From: Pasteurella bettyae CCUG 2042
GTDB taxonomy: Bacteria; Pseudomonadota; Gammaproteobacteria; Enterobacterales; Pasteurellaceae
Length of the DNA stretch: 64,000 nt
Assembly (NCBI RefSeq): GCF_000262245.1
Contig: NZ_AJSX01000007.1
Location: 186,001 to 250,000, forward strand
Reading direction: 5' to 3'
In this document: positions 1 to 9,683 of the stretch, one piece after another
How the letters are laid out: each line of letters begins with the position of its first letter
Position numbering within the stretch: position 1 is the stretch's first letter
Made by a program: the position numbers and the translations under genes
Notes under the pieces: generated by a model
What the model saw: only the letters and a program-made list of their open reading frames with translations
Told to the model about the DNA's origin: nothing
Databases searched by the model: none

Positions 1-1923
1 ATTGAAATAAATAAGCTTAATCGTTATTTTGGTGAAGGCAAAAACCAAGTCCATGTTCTGAAAAATATTTCTATCAATATTGAAAAAGGTGACTTCGTAG
101 CAATTATCGGTCAATCAGGTTCAGGAAAATCAACTTTAATGAATATTATAGGTTGCCTGGATACCGCAAGTAACGGCTCATACAAAATTGATGGAAAAGA
201 AACCAATGAATTAAGTTCAGATCAACTCGCTGATTTACGGAGCCAGAAATTTGGTTTCATCTTTCAACGTTATAACCTACTAGCCTCTTTAACCGCAGCT
301 GAAAATGTAGCATTACCGGCAATTTATGCAGGAAAACCTCAATCAGAGCGTCTCGCTTATGCACAACAACTGTTGAACAAATTAGGCTTAAGTGACAAAG
401 CATACAATAAACCGAGTGAATTGTCTGGAGGACAACAACAACGGGTCAGTATTGCTCGTGCACTTATGAATGGCGGAGAAATTATTCTTGCCGATGAACC
501 TACAGGAGCATTAGATTCTCAAAGTGGTCAAAATGTGATGGCAATTCTTCGTCAATTACATAGTGAAGGTCATACCATCATTATGGTTACTCACGACCGT
601 GAAATCGCAGCTACTGCTAATCGCATTATTGAAATCAAAGATGGTGAAATTATTAGCGATACACAAAAAGCACCTATAGTTGAATCTGATTCCCAACCAA
701 TTATTCCCTCTCCTCGCTTTACATTTAGTAAAGACCAATTAATTGAAGCATTTAAAATGTCAGTTAGTGCAATTATTGCTCATAAATTACGTTCTTTATT
801 AACTATGCTAGGGATTATTATCGGGATTACTTCCGTAGTTTCTGTGGTGGCATTAGGGAATGGATCACAACAAAAAATTCTTTCTAATATTAATGGCTTA
901 GGCACAAATACCATGACCATTTTTAATGGGACTGGATTTGGCGATCGCCGTGCAGAACAAATGCAAAACCTAACAGTTAATGATGCAAACGCTCTTGCTA
1001 AACAAAGTTATGTACAAAGTGTTACACCTAATAGTGCTGCAAGTGGCTTATTAATTTATGGAAATCAAGCCTTTACTTCAACTAACTTACGTGGCATTGG
1101 TGAACAATATTTTAATGTAGAAGGAATGAAACTATTACAAGGACGAACAATTCAGACACAAGACATTATCGAAAGCGCACAAGTCGCACTATTAGATCAA
1201 AGTGCTAAAAAAGCACTTTTTCCAAATGATGACCCTATTGATAAAATTGTGATATTTTCAAAACGCCCATTCCGTATCATTGGTGTAGTTTCAGATCGTC
1301 AAATGGGTGCAGCAAGTAGCTCATTAACGCTTTATGCTCCTTATACAACCGTGATGAATAAAGTTACAGGAGGGGTTAAGATCGGTTCAATTACTGTAAA
1401 AGTCGCAGATAATGTGAATACGACAGTAGCTGAAAAAAGTTTAACGGAATATTTGTTAGTTCGCCATGGCAAAAAAGACTTTTTTATCATGAATAATGAT
1501 ACCATCAAGCAAACCATTGAAAGCACAACAGGCACAATGAAATTGTTGATTTCCTCAATTGCGTTTATTTCATTGATTGTAGGTGGAATTGGAGTAATGA
1601 ATATCATGCTTGTTTCCGTTACAGAACGGACGAAAGAAATTGGAATACGTATGGCAATTGGCGCACGAAAAAACAATATACTTCAACAATTTCTCATTGA
1701 AGCTGTGCTTATTTGTATGATTGGCGGGCTTTCAGGGATTTTACTTTCGCTCATTATTGGTGAAGTTTTTAATGTGTTTATGCATGATTTTACTATGTCC
1801 TTCTCTACATTCTCCATTGTAGCGGCAGTACTCTGTTCAACTTTAATTGGCGTTATATTCGGTTATATGCCTGCTAAAAATGCAGCAGAACTAAATCCAA
1901 TTACCGCTTTAACTCGTGAATAG
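1..1923 (+). CDS. macB: MacB macrolide/peptide efflux ABC transporter, ATPase-permease fusion (5' end outside window)
   Basis: The reading frame is open from base 1, so the gene starts just upstream; only about 4-5 residues should be missing by comparison with MacB. An ATPase domain comes first: Walker A GQSGSGKS (109-132), signature LSGGQQQR (421-444), Walker B ILADEP (around 487-504). It is followed by one transmembrane segment, a large periplasmic domain, and three C-terminal membrane helices with the FtsX-type motif ERTKEIGIRMAIGA. MacB dimers power export from the periplasm through a MacA adaptor and a TolC-type duct. MacA is presumably just upstream, and a TolC-like lipoprotein gene follows after 148 bp. 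An internal ATG at 139 is not the start because it lies after Walker A. Confidence 0.93.
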   Translation: MEINKLNRYFGEGKNQVHVLKNISINIEKGDFVAIIGQSGSGKSTLMNIIGCLDTASNGSYKIDGKETNELSSDQLADLRSQKFGFIFQRYNLLASLTAAENVALPAIYAGKPQSERLAYAQQLLNKLGLSDKAYNKPSELSGGQQQRVSIARALMNGGEIILADEPTGALDSQSGQNVMAILRQLHSEGHTIIMVTHDREIAATANRIIEIKDGEIISDTQKAPIVESDSQPIIPSPRFTFSKDQLIEAFKMSVSAIIAHKLRSLLTMLGIIIGITSVVSVVALGNGSQQKILSNINGLGTNTMTIFNGTGFGDRRAEQMQNLTVNDANALAKQSYVQSVTPNSAASGLLIYGNQAFTSTNLRGIGEQYFNVEGMKLLQGRTIQTQDIIESAQVALLDQSAKKALFPNDDPIDKIVIFSKRPFRIIGVVSDRQMGAASSSLTLYAPYTTVMNKVTGGVKIGSITVKVADNVNTTVAEKSLTEYLLVRHGKKDFFIMNNDTIKQTIESTTGTMKLLISSIAFISLIVGGIGVMNIMLVSVTERTKEIGIRMAIGARKNNILQQFLIEAVLICMIGGLSGILLSLIIGEVFNVFMHDFTMSFSTFSIVAAVLCSTLIGVIFGYMPAKNAAELNPITALTRE

Positions 1924-1936
1924 ATCGTAGAAAAAA

Positions 1937-1995
1937 TTAGGAAAAATAAATTTTTCTGTTACAATATTGCCACATACTGAACGAACGTTCATTCA
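1937..1995 (+). promoter_or_regulatory. Possible promoter and TetR-type operator before the TolC-like gene
   Basis: An imperfect 16-base inverted repeat, GAACGAACGTTCATTC (1979-1994, perfect core GAACGTTC), lies between macB and the outer-membrane gene. It sits about 14 bases downstream of a -10-like TACAAT (1960-1965) with a weak -35 TTAGGA (1937-1942, 17-base spacer). TetR/AcrR-family repressors of efflux genes bind palindromes of this type, but no regulator gene is in view, so the assignment is inference. Confidence 0.4.
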
Positions 1996-2071
1996 CATAA
2001 ATAATAGCAAGCATGCAGTGAAATTTTTTCAAAATATCTACCGCACTTTTTTCCAATAAAAGGAAATATTA

Positions 2072-3463
2072 ATGTTAAAACTTACTCAATTAGCCTTAAC
2101 AGTTTTGTTCTCCACAACCCTAGTCAGTTGTGCAAACATTGATGATTCATACAAAGCATCGCAAGATGATTTTAAACAATATGAAGAAGTTACAAAACAA
2201 TTCAATGTCAAAGATAATTGGTGGACGTTGTATAATGATACACAACTCAACCGACTCGTTGAACAAGCCTTATTAAATAATAAAGATTTAGCTAAAGCAG
2301 CAATTTCTGTTAATGCTGCACTTTATAAAGCAAATTTATTAGGTGCAAATTTAGTTCCAACGTTTAGTGGTTCTACAAGTTCTTCAGCAAGTCGTGCAAC
2401 ACATCACTCCACACAAACTGTAGCAAATAATGCCTCAACAATTAGTCACGGTGCCTCATTAAGTGTAAATTACACTCTAGATTTATGGCGCCGTTTAGCC
2501 GATGCCGCATCAGCTGGAGAATGGACATATCAAGCGACTCAACAAGATATGGAAGCTACTCGCCTTTCATTAATCAATGCTGTGGTTGTCACTTATTACC
2601 AGCTTGCTTACCTAAATGATGCGATTGCGGCAACGAATGACACCATTAAATATTATTCGCAAATCAACACCATTATGCAAAACCGTTTAACTCAAGGTGT
2701 TGAAGATCGTGCGAGTACCGATCAATCTCAACAAGCATTACTTACAGCTCGTAACAATTTAATTAATTATCAAACAACACAAAAGACCGCAGAACAAACG
2801 CTGCGTAATTTACTGAACATAAAACCAAATGAAGCATTAAATCTGAATCTACCCCATATTCTTAATGTGAAACTCGCAGGGGTAAACTTAAATGTACCTA
2901 TTTCAACTATCGGTAATCGACCTGATGTACGAGGCTATTTATATCGTTTAAATAGTGCATTTAAAGATGCTAAAGCGACACAAAAGAGTTGGTTCCCTGA
3001 AATTACTTTAGGTGCTGGTCTTTCTTCAAGTGGTAATAAAATTAGTAATGCATTAGATAATCCAATTGCCGTCGGAACGGTAGGTATTAGCCTCCCATTC
3101 TTAGACTGGAATCGTGTAAAGTGGAATGTCAAAATCTCTGAAGCGGCTTATGAGACAGCTCGTATTAACTATGAACAAAGTATTACTACTGCATTGAATG
3201 AAATCGACACCCACTACTTTGCTTATACTCAATCACAACAAAATTTTAGCAATTTACAAAAACGTTATGACTATGATAAACGTATTGCTCAATATTACAA
3301 AAATCGTTATGACGCAGGCGTTTCAGATTTAAAAGATTGGCTATCTGCAATCAATACTGAACGTTCTTCGCAAGTTTCCATCTTGAATGCAAAATATAGT
3401 GTTATTCAAAATGAAAATGCGATTTACAGTTCAATGGCGGGTTATTACACACCTAAATATTAA
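2072..3463 (+). CDS. TolC-like outer-membrane efflux lipoprotein (NodT/CusC family)
   Basis: This 463-residue protein has a lipoprotein signal ending in LVSC (Cys20) and two alternating alpha-helical/beta segments typical of the outer membrane efflux protein family, such as the GNRPDVRGYLYRLNSA stretch. It should form the trimeric outer-membrane channel for the MacA-MacB pump encoded just upstream. The start ATG is preceded by AAAGGAAATATTA. A USS (2040-2048) lies in the spacer and terminators follow the stop. TolC of E. coli is not a lipoprotein, so the NodT-type branch is the better match. Function is by family and neighbourhood; the substrate is unknown. Confidence 0.88.
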   Translation: MLKLTQLALTVLFSTTLVSCANIDDSYKASQDDFKQYEEVTKQFNVKDNWWTLYNDTQLNRLVEQALLNNKDLAKAAISVNAALYKANLLGANLVPTFSGSTSSSASRATHHSTQTVANNASTISHGASLSVNYTLDLWRRLADAASAGEWTYQATQQDMEATRLSLINAVVVTYYQLAYLNDAIAATNDTIKYYSQINTIMQNRLTQGVEDRASTDQSQQALLTARNNLINYQTTQKTAEQTLRNLLNIKPNEALNLNLPHILNVKLAGVNLNVPISTIGNRPDVRGYLYRLNSAFKDAKATQKSWFPEITLGAGLSSSGNKISNALDNPIAVGTVGISLPFLDWNRVKWNVKISEAAYETARINYEQSITTALNEIDTHYFAYTQSQQNFSNLQKRYDYDKRIAQYYKNRYDAGVSDLKDWLSAINTERSSQVSILNAKYSVIQNENAIYSSMAGYYTPKY

Positions 3464-3481
3464 TATCGGTATTGTAGAAAT

Positions 3482-3530
3482 AAAAAGTACGGTTAGAATT
3501 TTTAAAATTTTAACCGCACTTTTTTTTATA
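3482..3530. terminator. Terminator made of an inverted USS pair
   Basis: AAGTACGGT (one mismatch to USS) and ACCGCACTT form the arms of a long AT-rich hairpin followed by eight T residues on the + strand. It lies right after the TolC-like gene. Confidence 0.75.
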
Positions 3531-3539
3531 AATAAGATA

Positions 3540-3567
3540 AAAAGGCTGGTGATTAGCCCAGCCTTTT
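3540..3567. terminator. Bidirectional hairpin terminator
   Basis: A perfect 10-bp stem, AAAAGGCTGG (3540-3549) with CCAGCCTTTT (3558-3567), has an 8-base loop. It stands between the convergent TolC-like and cspD genes and could serve both. Confidence 0.75.
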
Positions 3568-3602
3568 CAAATAAAATGACAAATAAAGAGTGTTTAGTGA
3601 AA

Positions 3603-3812
3603 TTATTCTACAATAGGAATAATTTTGGTAGCGTTTGAACCTTTTTCGCCGTGAATAACTTCAAAATTAACTTTTTGACCTGCTTTTAACGAACGATAAC
3701 CATCCATCTCAATTACTGAATAATGCGCAAAAATATCGACATCACTACCTTCTGCGTTAATAAAACCAAATCCTTTTGCATTATTAAACCATTTTACAAC
3801 ACCGACTTCCAT
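3603..3812 (-). CDS. cspD: Cold-shock-domain protein CspD
   Basis: This 69-residue single cold-shock domain covers the whole protein, with RNP1-like KGFGFI (residues 13-18) and RNP2-like VDIFAHY (25-31). Such proteins bind single-stranded DNA/RNA. The sequence is closest to the CspD subgroup, which in E. coli inhibits replication in stationary phase rather than responding to cold. The start ATG follows AGAGGTAATTT. The gene has about 165 bases of upstream sequence before the topA terminator, so it probably has its own promoter. Confidence 0.88.
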   Translation of the reverse strand: MEVGVVKWFNNAKGFGFINAEGSDVDIFAHYSVIEMDGYRSLKAGQKVNFEVIHGEKGSNATKIIPIVE

Positions 3813-3972
3813 AAATTACCTCTAATGTGGCTTTTAGTCTTTTCAGACAACGTTACTACTCAATAAGACTTAGTATGCCTTATTTCCTAAACGGCTCTTA
3901 TTGTCGATAAAATGTAATTGATTATCAACAATCAAATATTGAAAATCCAACGGAGATCACAAAATTAATAGC

Positions 3973-4018
3973 AAAATAAAAAGAGTAACTTAAATAATCG
4001 CATATTAAGTTACTCTTT
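3973..4018 (-). terminator. topA terminator hairpin
   Basis: A 14-bp perfect stem, AAAGAGTAACTTAA (3980-3993) with TTAAGTTACTCTTT (4005-4018), is followed on the minus strand by TTTTTATTTT. The stem arms resemble those of the hairpin at 51741-51794. Confidence 0.8.
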
Positions 4019-4048
4019 AGTAAGAAAAGTATTGTCATTAAAAATGAA

Positions 4049-6655
4049 TTATTTGTTGCGTGGTATCCATTTACCATCTAAATAATCTACAATCCATTTT
4101 GTTGCTTTACCATCTTTTTCAGAGGTGACATATTGACGTTTTTCTTTGCGACTGAAACGAATAATTGCCTCATTACCTTCGGGATCTGTTTGTGGTGCTT
4201 CAGCTAAATAACGCAACTTTTCAGGCAAACGTTCTTTAAATTTCGCTAATTCAGCCACTTTAGGCGCTCTTGTTTCACGAGATTTAGGGAAGTTATGAGC
4301 TGACATAAATACACCGCTCGCACCATCACGTAATACAAAATAAGCATCTGATTTTTCACATTTTAATTCTGGGAAATGTGTTGGTTCCTCTTTTGGCGGG
4401 GCAACTTCACCATTTTTCAAGATTTTTCTGGTATTATCACAATTTGTACAAGCCATATATTTACCAAAACGACCAAGTTTTAAGTGCATATCCGCACCGC
4501 ATTTATCACATTCAACAATTGGACCATCATAACCTTTAATTTTGAATGAACCTTGTTCAATGACATAACCATCACAATTTGGATTATTACCGCAAATATG
4601 AATTTTACGAGCAGGATCAATTACATAACTATCCATAGCTGTACCACATTTAGGACAACGCTTACGTTCCATTAATGCTTTAGTTTCTGACGCTTCATCT
4701 AATACATTTAATAGTTCAGCTTCAGGAATTAAATTAATTGTGGTTTTACAACGCTCTTTAGGTGGCAATGCATAACCTGAACAACCTAAAAATACACCAG
4801 TGCTTGCTGTACGAATTGCCATCGGACGATTACAAGTTGGGCATTTAATATCTGTCATCACCAAACTATTAGGCTTCATTCCTCCTTCAAGTTCATCTAA
4901 TTCTGCGGTAGTTAATTGACTAGAAAAATCTTTAAAGAATTGGTTTAATTCTGTTTTCCAATTTTTTTGACCATTAGCGATTTGGTCTAACATATCTTCT
5001 AAACTTGCAGTGAAATCATAACTCATTAATTCACTGAATGATTGATTTAGACGATCTGTAACAATTTCGCCCATTTTTTCAGCATAGAAACGACGATTTT
5101 CGGTATAAACATAACCGCGGTCTTGAATCGTTGAAATAATAGTTGCATAAGTTGAAGGACGACCAATACCACGTTTTTCTAACTCTTTTACTAATGCAGC
5201 TTCGGTAAAACGTGCTGGTGGTTTAGTAAAATGTTGAGAAGGTTGTACTTCTTTTAACGTTAATTTGTGGTGTAATTCAACCGCTGGTAATTCTTGGTCT
5301 TCAGGTGATTTGGTGGTTTGTGGTAATACTTTTGTCCAACCATCAAAACGTAAAATACGACCTTTTGCTTTAAGCGTATAATCGCCAGCCGTAACTGTTA
5401 ATGTAGAGCTATCATATTGTGCCGCTGTCATTTGACAAGCCAGTAATTGACGCCAAATCAAATCATATAAACGTACAGCATCTTTTTCCATTCCATGTAA
5501 ATGATCTGCATGCACATTCACATCTGATGGACGAATAGCTTCATGAGCTTCTTGTGCATTATCTTTACTTGAATAAAAATTAGGCTTTACAGGAAGATAT
5601 TTAGAACCAAAATTTTCCTCAATGTAAGCTCGAGTCATATTTAATGCATCTTGGCTTAAATTAGTTGAATCCGTACGCATATAAGTAATATAGCCTGCCT
5701 CATATAAGCGTTGAGCTAACATCATTGTTTTCTTCACACTAAAGCCTAAACGGGTACTGGCTGTTTGTTGTAATGTTGATGTGATAAAAGGCGCTCTTGG
5801 TTTTGATGTAGTCGGCTTAGTTTCTAAATCTGAAACTACATAATCCGATTTTTCTAAAAAATCTACCGCACTTTTAGCATCTCTCTCATTCTTAGGTGAA
5901 AATTTCTTGCCTTTATAATCAGTAACATCTAAACGAATCTGTGCTTTATCAGCCGTTTTAGTAACTACTGCCACTTCCCAATATTCTTCTGGTTGGAAAG
6001 CTTTAATTTCTCGTTCACGTTCAACTATGAGTTTTACTGCAACAGACTGTACTCGACCTGCTGATAAACCTCGAGCGACTTTTTTCCATAGTAATGGAGA
6101 TACCATAAAACCCACAACACGGTCTAAGAAACGACGTGTTTGTTGAGCATTAACACGATCCAAATTTAAATGTTCAGGTTTTTCAAAGGCTTGTTTAATG
6201 GCATTTTTAGTAATCTCATTAAACACTACTCGACTAAAACGATCATCATCACCACCTATTACTTCACGTAAATGCCAAGCAATTGCTTCTCCTTCTCTAT
6301 CCAAGTCGGTTGCAAGATAAATATGATCCGCTTTTTTAGCTAATGATTTGAGTTCAGCGACAACTTTTTCCTTTCCTGGTAAAATTTGATAATTAGCCTT
6401 CCAACCATGGTAAGGATCAATCCCCATACGTTTTACCAAGGCTTTTTGTTCTTTTTCCGCTTTAATCGCTTGTTTTTGTTCTGTGCTTAATCCTTTGGTT
6501 GAAACTGGCTTATTTTTTTCACCTGTAGCCGTACCAGCAGTGGGTAAATCACGGATATGCCCCACGCTAGATTTCACTACATAATTGTTACCTAAATATT
6601 TATTAATGGTTTTCGCTTTGGCTGGCGATTCCACAATAACCAAGGATTTTGTCAT
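4049..6655 (-). CDS. topA: DNA topoisomerase I
   Basis: At 868 residues this matches the length of E. coli TopA (865). It has an N-terminal TOPRIM domain ([14 protein letters not shown]; acidic DLDREGEA motif around residue 115), a type IA topoisomerase core with the catalytic Tyr in YITYMRTDS (around residues 320-330), and C-terminal zinc ribbons with repeated CxxC pairs ([24 protein letters not shown]). It relaxes negative supercoils by single-strand passage. It lies divergent from a LysR gene with 210 bases between, and an internal USS is present at 5866-5874. Confidence 0.97.
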   Translation of the reverse strand: MTKSLVIVESPAKAKTINKYLGNNYVVKSSVGHIRDLPTAGTATGEKNKPVSTKGLSTEQKQAIKAEKEQKALVKRMGIDPYHGWKANYQILPGKEKVVAELKSLAKKADHIYLATDLDREGEAIAWHLREVIGGDDDRFSRVVFNEITKNAIKQAFEKPEHLNLDRVNAQQTRRFLDRVVGFMVSPLLWKKVARGLSAGRVQSVAVKLIVEREREIKAFQPEEYWEVAVVTKTADKAQIRLDVTDYKGKKFSPKNERDAKSAVDFLEKSDYVVSDLETKPTTSKPRAPFITSTLQQTASTRLGFSVKKTMMLAQRLYEAGYITYMRTDSTNLSQDALNMTRAYIEENFGSKYLPVKPNFYSSKDNAQEAHEAIRPSDVNVHADHLHGMEKDAVRLYDLIWRQLLACQMTAAQYDSSTLTVTAGDYTLKAKGRILRFDGWTKVLPQTTKSPEDQELPAVELHHKLTLKEVQPSQHFTKPPARFTEAALVKELEKRGIGRPSTYATIISTIQDRGYVYTENRRFYAEKMGEIVTDRLNQSFSELMSYDFTASLEDMLDQIANGQKNWKTELNQFFKDFSSQLTTAELDELEGGMKPNSLVMTDIKCPTCNRPMAIRTASTGVFLGCSGYALPPKERCKTTINLIPEAELLNVLDEASETKALMERKRCPKCGTAMDSYVIDPARKIHICGNNPNCDGYVIEQGSFKIKGYDGPIVECDKCGADMHLKLGRFGKYMACTNCDNTRKILKNGEVAPPKEEPTHFPELKCEKSDAYFVLRDGASGVFMSAHNFPKSRETRAPKVAELAKFKERLPEKLRYLAEAPQTDPEGNEAIIRFSRKEKRQYVTSEKDGKATKWIVDYLDGKWIPRNK

Positions 6656-6865
6656 TTCTCTTACCTGATTTTTTTTGTTTGGTGTAAAATTCTGTTTAAT
6701 TTTGTAAATTAGCTTTATATTTGAAATCTATCCAGTATGATACCCGCTTTTAAAATTGGTATGGCTGAGATTTATCAGTTTTACTGGACATATTTCAAAT
6801 ATCGCCGCTATATTGCCCAACTCTCTATAGCTAGGTCAACAACTTTTTTATAAAAGGTGAAATAA

Positions 6866-7759
6866 ATGGATAAACTCAATGCAATTTCTGTCTTCTGTCG
6901 AGTCATTGAAACACAAAGTTTTACTCAAGCAGCCGCATTAGAAAATATTTCAGTGGCCATGGCAAGTAAATTGGTTGCCCAATTAGAAGAACAGTTAAAA
7001 ACCCGCCTATTACAACGAACTACCCGAAAGATTGCACCTACTGAAGCAGGTTTAGTTTATTATCAACGCTGTCATCCTATTTTAGTTGAGTTAGAAGAAG
7101 CTGATTCAAGTATCAGTGATCTCTCTTCCTCTTTACAGGGAAATATTGTTGTTTCTATTCCAATGGATTTTGGACTTCGTTTTATCGCACCAGTTTTACC
7201 TAGTTTTATTAAAGCAAACCCAAATTTACATGTTGAAGTAGAATTCAGTGATCGCCGTGTCGATTTAATGTCAGAAGGATATGATATTGCATTACGTATA
7301 GGCGCACTACAGGATAGCACATTAGTAGCCAAAAAGCTTGCTACAACCACCATGCATTTTGTTGCCTCCCCTAAATATCTTACGGAATATGGTATTCCAA
7401 AACAGCCAGAAGATTTAGAACATCATCATTGCTTACTTTACAAAGCCATAGGAAACCAAATTTATTGGGAGTTTGCTCACAATGGTAAAGTTCAACGTAT
7501 CAAAATGCGTTCAAGAATGATTTGTAATAATGGATTAACTTTAGTCCAAATGGCAAAAGATGATTTAGGCATCATCAATTCTCCTCGTTTCTTAGTTGAA
7601 AAAGAACTTAAATCAGGCGAATTAATTGAAGTATTGCCAGAATATAAACAACAACGATTAGATTTACATGCTGTTTATCCTCATCGTCGTCATTTAGCGG
7701 CAAAAGTTAAAGCCTTTATTAAATTCCTAAGCCAATTAAATTTGGGAGAAATGGCTTAA
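6866..7759 (+). CDS. LysR-family transcriptional regulator
   Basis: This 297-residue protein has an N-terminal winged helix-turn-helix (residues about 1-60, with SFTQAAALENISVAMASKLV as recognition region) and a periplasmic-binding-like effector domain after about residue 90. The sequence resembles the DmlR/AaeR-like branch, where the inducer cannot be predicted. It is divergent from topA and the start ATG follows AAAGGTGAAATAA. Nothing adjacent looks like an obvious target gene, so its regulon is unknown. Confidence 0.9.
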   Translation: MDKLNAISVFCRVIETQSFTQAAALENISVAMASKLVAQLEEQLKTRLLQRTTRKIAPTEAGLVYYQRCHPILVELEEADSSISDLSSSLQGNIVVSIPMDFGLRFIAPVLPSFIKANPNLHVEVEFSDRRVDLMSEGYDIALRIGALQDSTLVAKKLATTTMHFVASPKYLTEYGIPKQPEDLEHHHCLLYKAIGNQIYWEFAHNGKVQRIKMRSRMICNNGLTLVQMAKDDLGIINSPRFLVEKELKSGELIEVLPEYKQQRLDLHAVYPHRRHLAAKVKAFIKFLSQLNLGEMA

Positions 7760-7787
7760 TCATTTCAATCAACAAAGCGTTTTTTTG

Positions 7788-9674
7788 TTATTTAGCGAGT
7801 AAATAACTTAATCCGCTTTGTCTTTTTACTTGATTTTTTACTGCTATTTGCCAAATATTTTTACTAGCAAATACAGTAAACTGTTCCTTGGCTCGTGTAA
7901 TGGCCGTATAAATTAATTCTTTTGTGAGTACTGGGTTAAATTCCATAGGTAAAATAAGATAGGTATGAGCAAATTCAGACCCTTGAGATTTATGTACCGT
8001 CATTACATAAGCAGGTTCATGGCTAGGTACACGGCTTGGCAATATGTGCTTGTATTTACCCTCACCTAATTCAAACCAAACTTTACCATGAATAAATAAG
8101 CCAATATCTCCATTATATAACCCGACATTCGCATCATTTTGCACAATCATTACTGGTTTACCTTGGTACCACTCACGGCTATATTTAAAGTTCACTAAGC
8201 CTTTCCGACGCAATTGTTCAGCAATCATTTCGTTTAATGATTCAATTCCTAAATCTCCCATACGTAAAGCCGCTAGGAAACGTACTTTTCTGAACTGTGC
8301 AAAAATTTTTTCTATATCAGCTTCTGTCAATTCTGTTAATTTTGCTGATCGAGTTTCAATTTCCCGTAAATACAAAGCATATTCTTCTATAGCTTTGTTC
8401 ATAACATTAAAAACCGATAGTTTACGTTTATGTTCTGAATCATGTTCTAAATTGATAAATTCAATTTGTTCGTACTGTTCAAACAATGCAAGACTTTCTG
8501 CTGCTTTACGTTGATTGACTGAATTCGCTAAAATACCAATAGCAGATTTATTGGTAAAACGACGACTCTCCGTTAAATAACATAAATAATCCCTAATCTC
8601 ATTGCCCTCAGTATGGTTATCGACTAATTGAGCATCTGTCACAACATTTAAATATTGAATATGTTCTGAGCTATAACCTTGATTTAAAAACTGACCTAAT
8701 TCCCCCAAAATTGCTCCCGCCTCTACAGAAGCTAATTGATCTTTATCACCTAATAAAATCAGTCTGGCTTGTTTAGGTAACGCTTGCAATAAACTAGACA
8801 TCAAGGAGAGATCGACCATCGATGCTTCATCCACAATTAACAAATCTACAGGTAAGGGATTTTGTGCATGGTATTTAAAATGACGGCCACCTAATAAACG
8901 ATGAATAGTCATCGCCTCTGTGGGAATACTACTTCGCAATTGTTCGGGGAGCACCATACTTCCTAAGGCATTTTCAATACTTTCGGTTAAACGAGCGGCC
9001 GCCTTTCCTGTAGGTGCTGCCAATTTAATTAATAATTTTCCTTGGTTTAAGGATTGAAGTGCCACCAGCAAACGTGCCACAGTATAAGTTTTCCCTGTGC
9101 CTGGACCACCTGAAATCAAACAGAATTGCTGACGAAGAGCGGTAGCAATAGCAATTTTTTGCCCTTGATTAGAATCAGCATTTTCTTCAATAATCGACCT
9201 AACTTCATTATTTGCCAATTTATCCGATAAAATTTTGCTATTTATGACCGCACTTTTGAGATACTCTGCAACTCGATATTCATCTTGCCAAACTCGATAG
9301 AAATATAATGCATTAAATTGAAAGACTAAAGGTGAAATAGAGGTTAATGGCTCTGAAGTGAAAGCATTGTGACGTTGTAATTTAGTTTGCCATTCAGATA
9401 CAGATAAATGCTCAATTTTATCATCAATTTTATGTAAAATATCCTTAAATTCTGATTGATGTAAATTAAATAAATTATGTTTTAGAGTCTCATCTAAAAA
9501 TAGACAAGTATTTCCTTGTTGATGACTGTAATTACAAAGTGCCGCTAATAATATCGCAAGATTTTTTTCTACCTCAGAGCTTGCATTTTGTTTATCTGCA
9601 ATCATCTTGGCAAAGTAATAATCTCCTTGGCTAATAATCTTGTTCTGTTTTAATTGAAATAAAATATCTAACAT
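7788..9674 (-). CDS. recD: Exodeoxyribonuclease V alpha subunit RecD
   Basis: This 628-residue superfamily 1 helicase has Walker A GGPGTGKT near residue 190, a DEASMVDLSLM motif II near residue 280, and a C-terminal UvrD-like motif VMTVHKSQGSEF. RecD is the 5'-3' motor of RecBCD, which repairs double-strand breaks and degrades foreign linear DNA. It starts nine bases after the recB stop, so the two form an operon. recC is not in this window. A USS lies at 9247-9255. Confidence 0.95.
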   Translation of the reverse strand: MLDILFQLKQNKIISQGDYYFAKMIADKQNASSEVEKNLAILLAALCNYSHQQGNTCLFLDETLKHNLFNLHQSEFKDILHKIDDKIEHLSVSEWQTKLQRHNAFTSEPLTSISPLVFQFNALYFYRVWQDEYRVAEYLKSAVINSKILSDKLANNEVRSIIEENADSNQGQKIAIATALRQQFCLISGGPGTGKTYTVARLLVALQSLNQGKLLIKLAAPTGKAAARLTESIENALGSMVLPEQLRSSIPTEAMTIHRLLGGRHFKYHAQNPLPVDLLIVDEASMVDLSLMSSLLQALPKQARLILLGDKDQLASVEAGAILGELGQFLNQGYSSEHIQYLNVVTDAQLVDNHTEGNEIRDYLCYLTESRRFTNKSAIGILANSVNQRKAAESLALFEQYEQIEFINLEHDSEHKRKLSVFNVMNKAIEEYALYLREIETRSAKLTELTEADIEKIFAQFRKVRFLAALRMGDLGIESLNEMIAEQLRRKGLVNFKYSREWYQGKPVMIVQNDANVGLYNGDIGLFIHGKVWFELGEGKYKHILPSRVPSHEPAYVMTVHKSQGSEFAHTYLILPMEFNPVLTKELIYTAITRAKEQFTVFASKNIWQIAVKNQVKRQSGLSYLLAK

Positions 9675-9683
9675 AGAATAACC

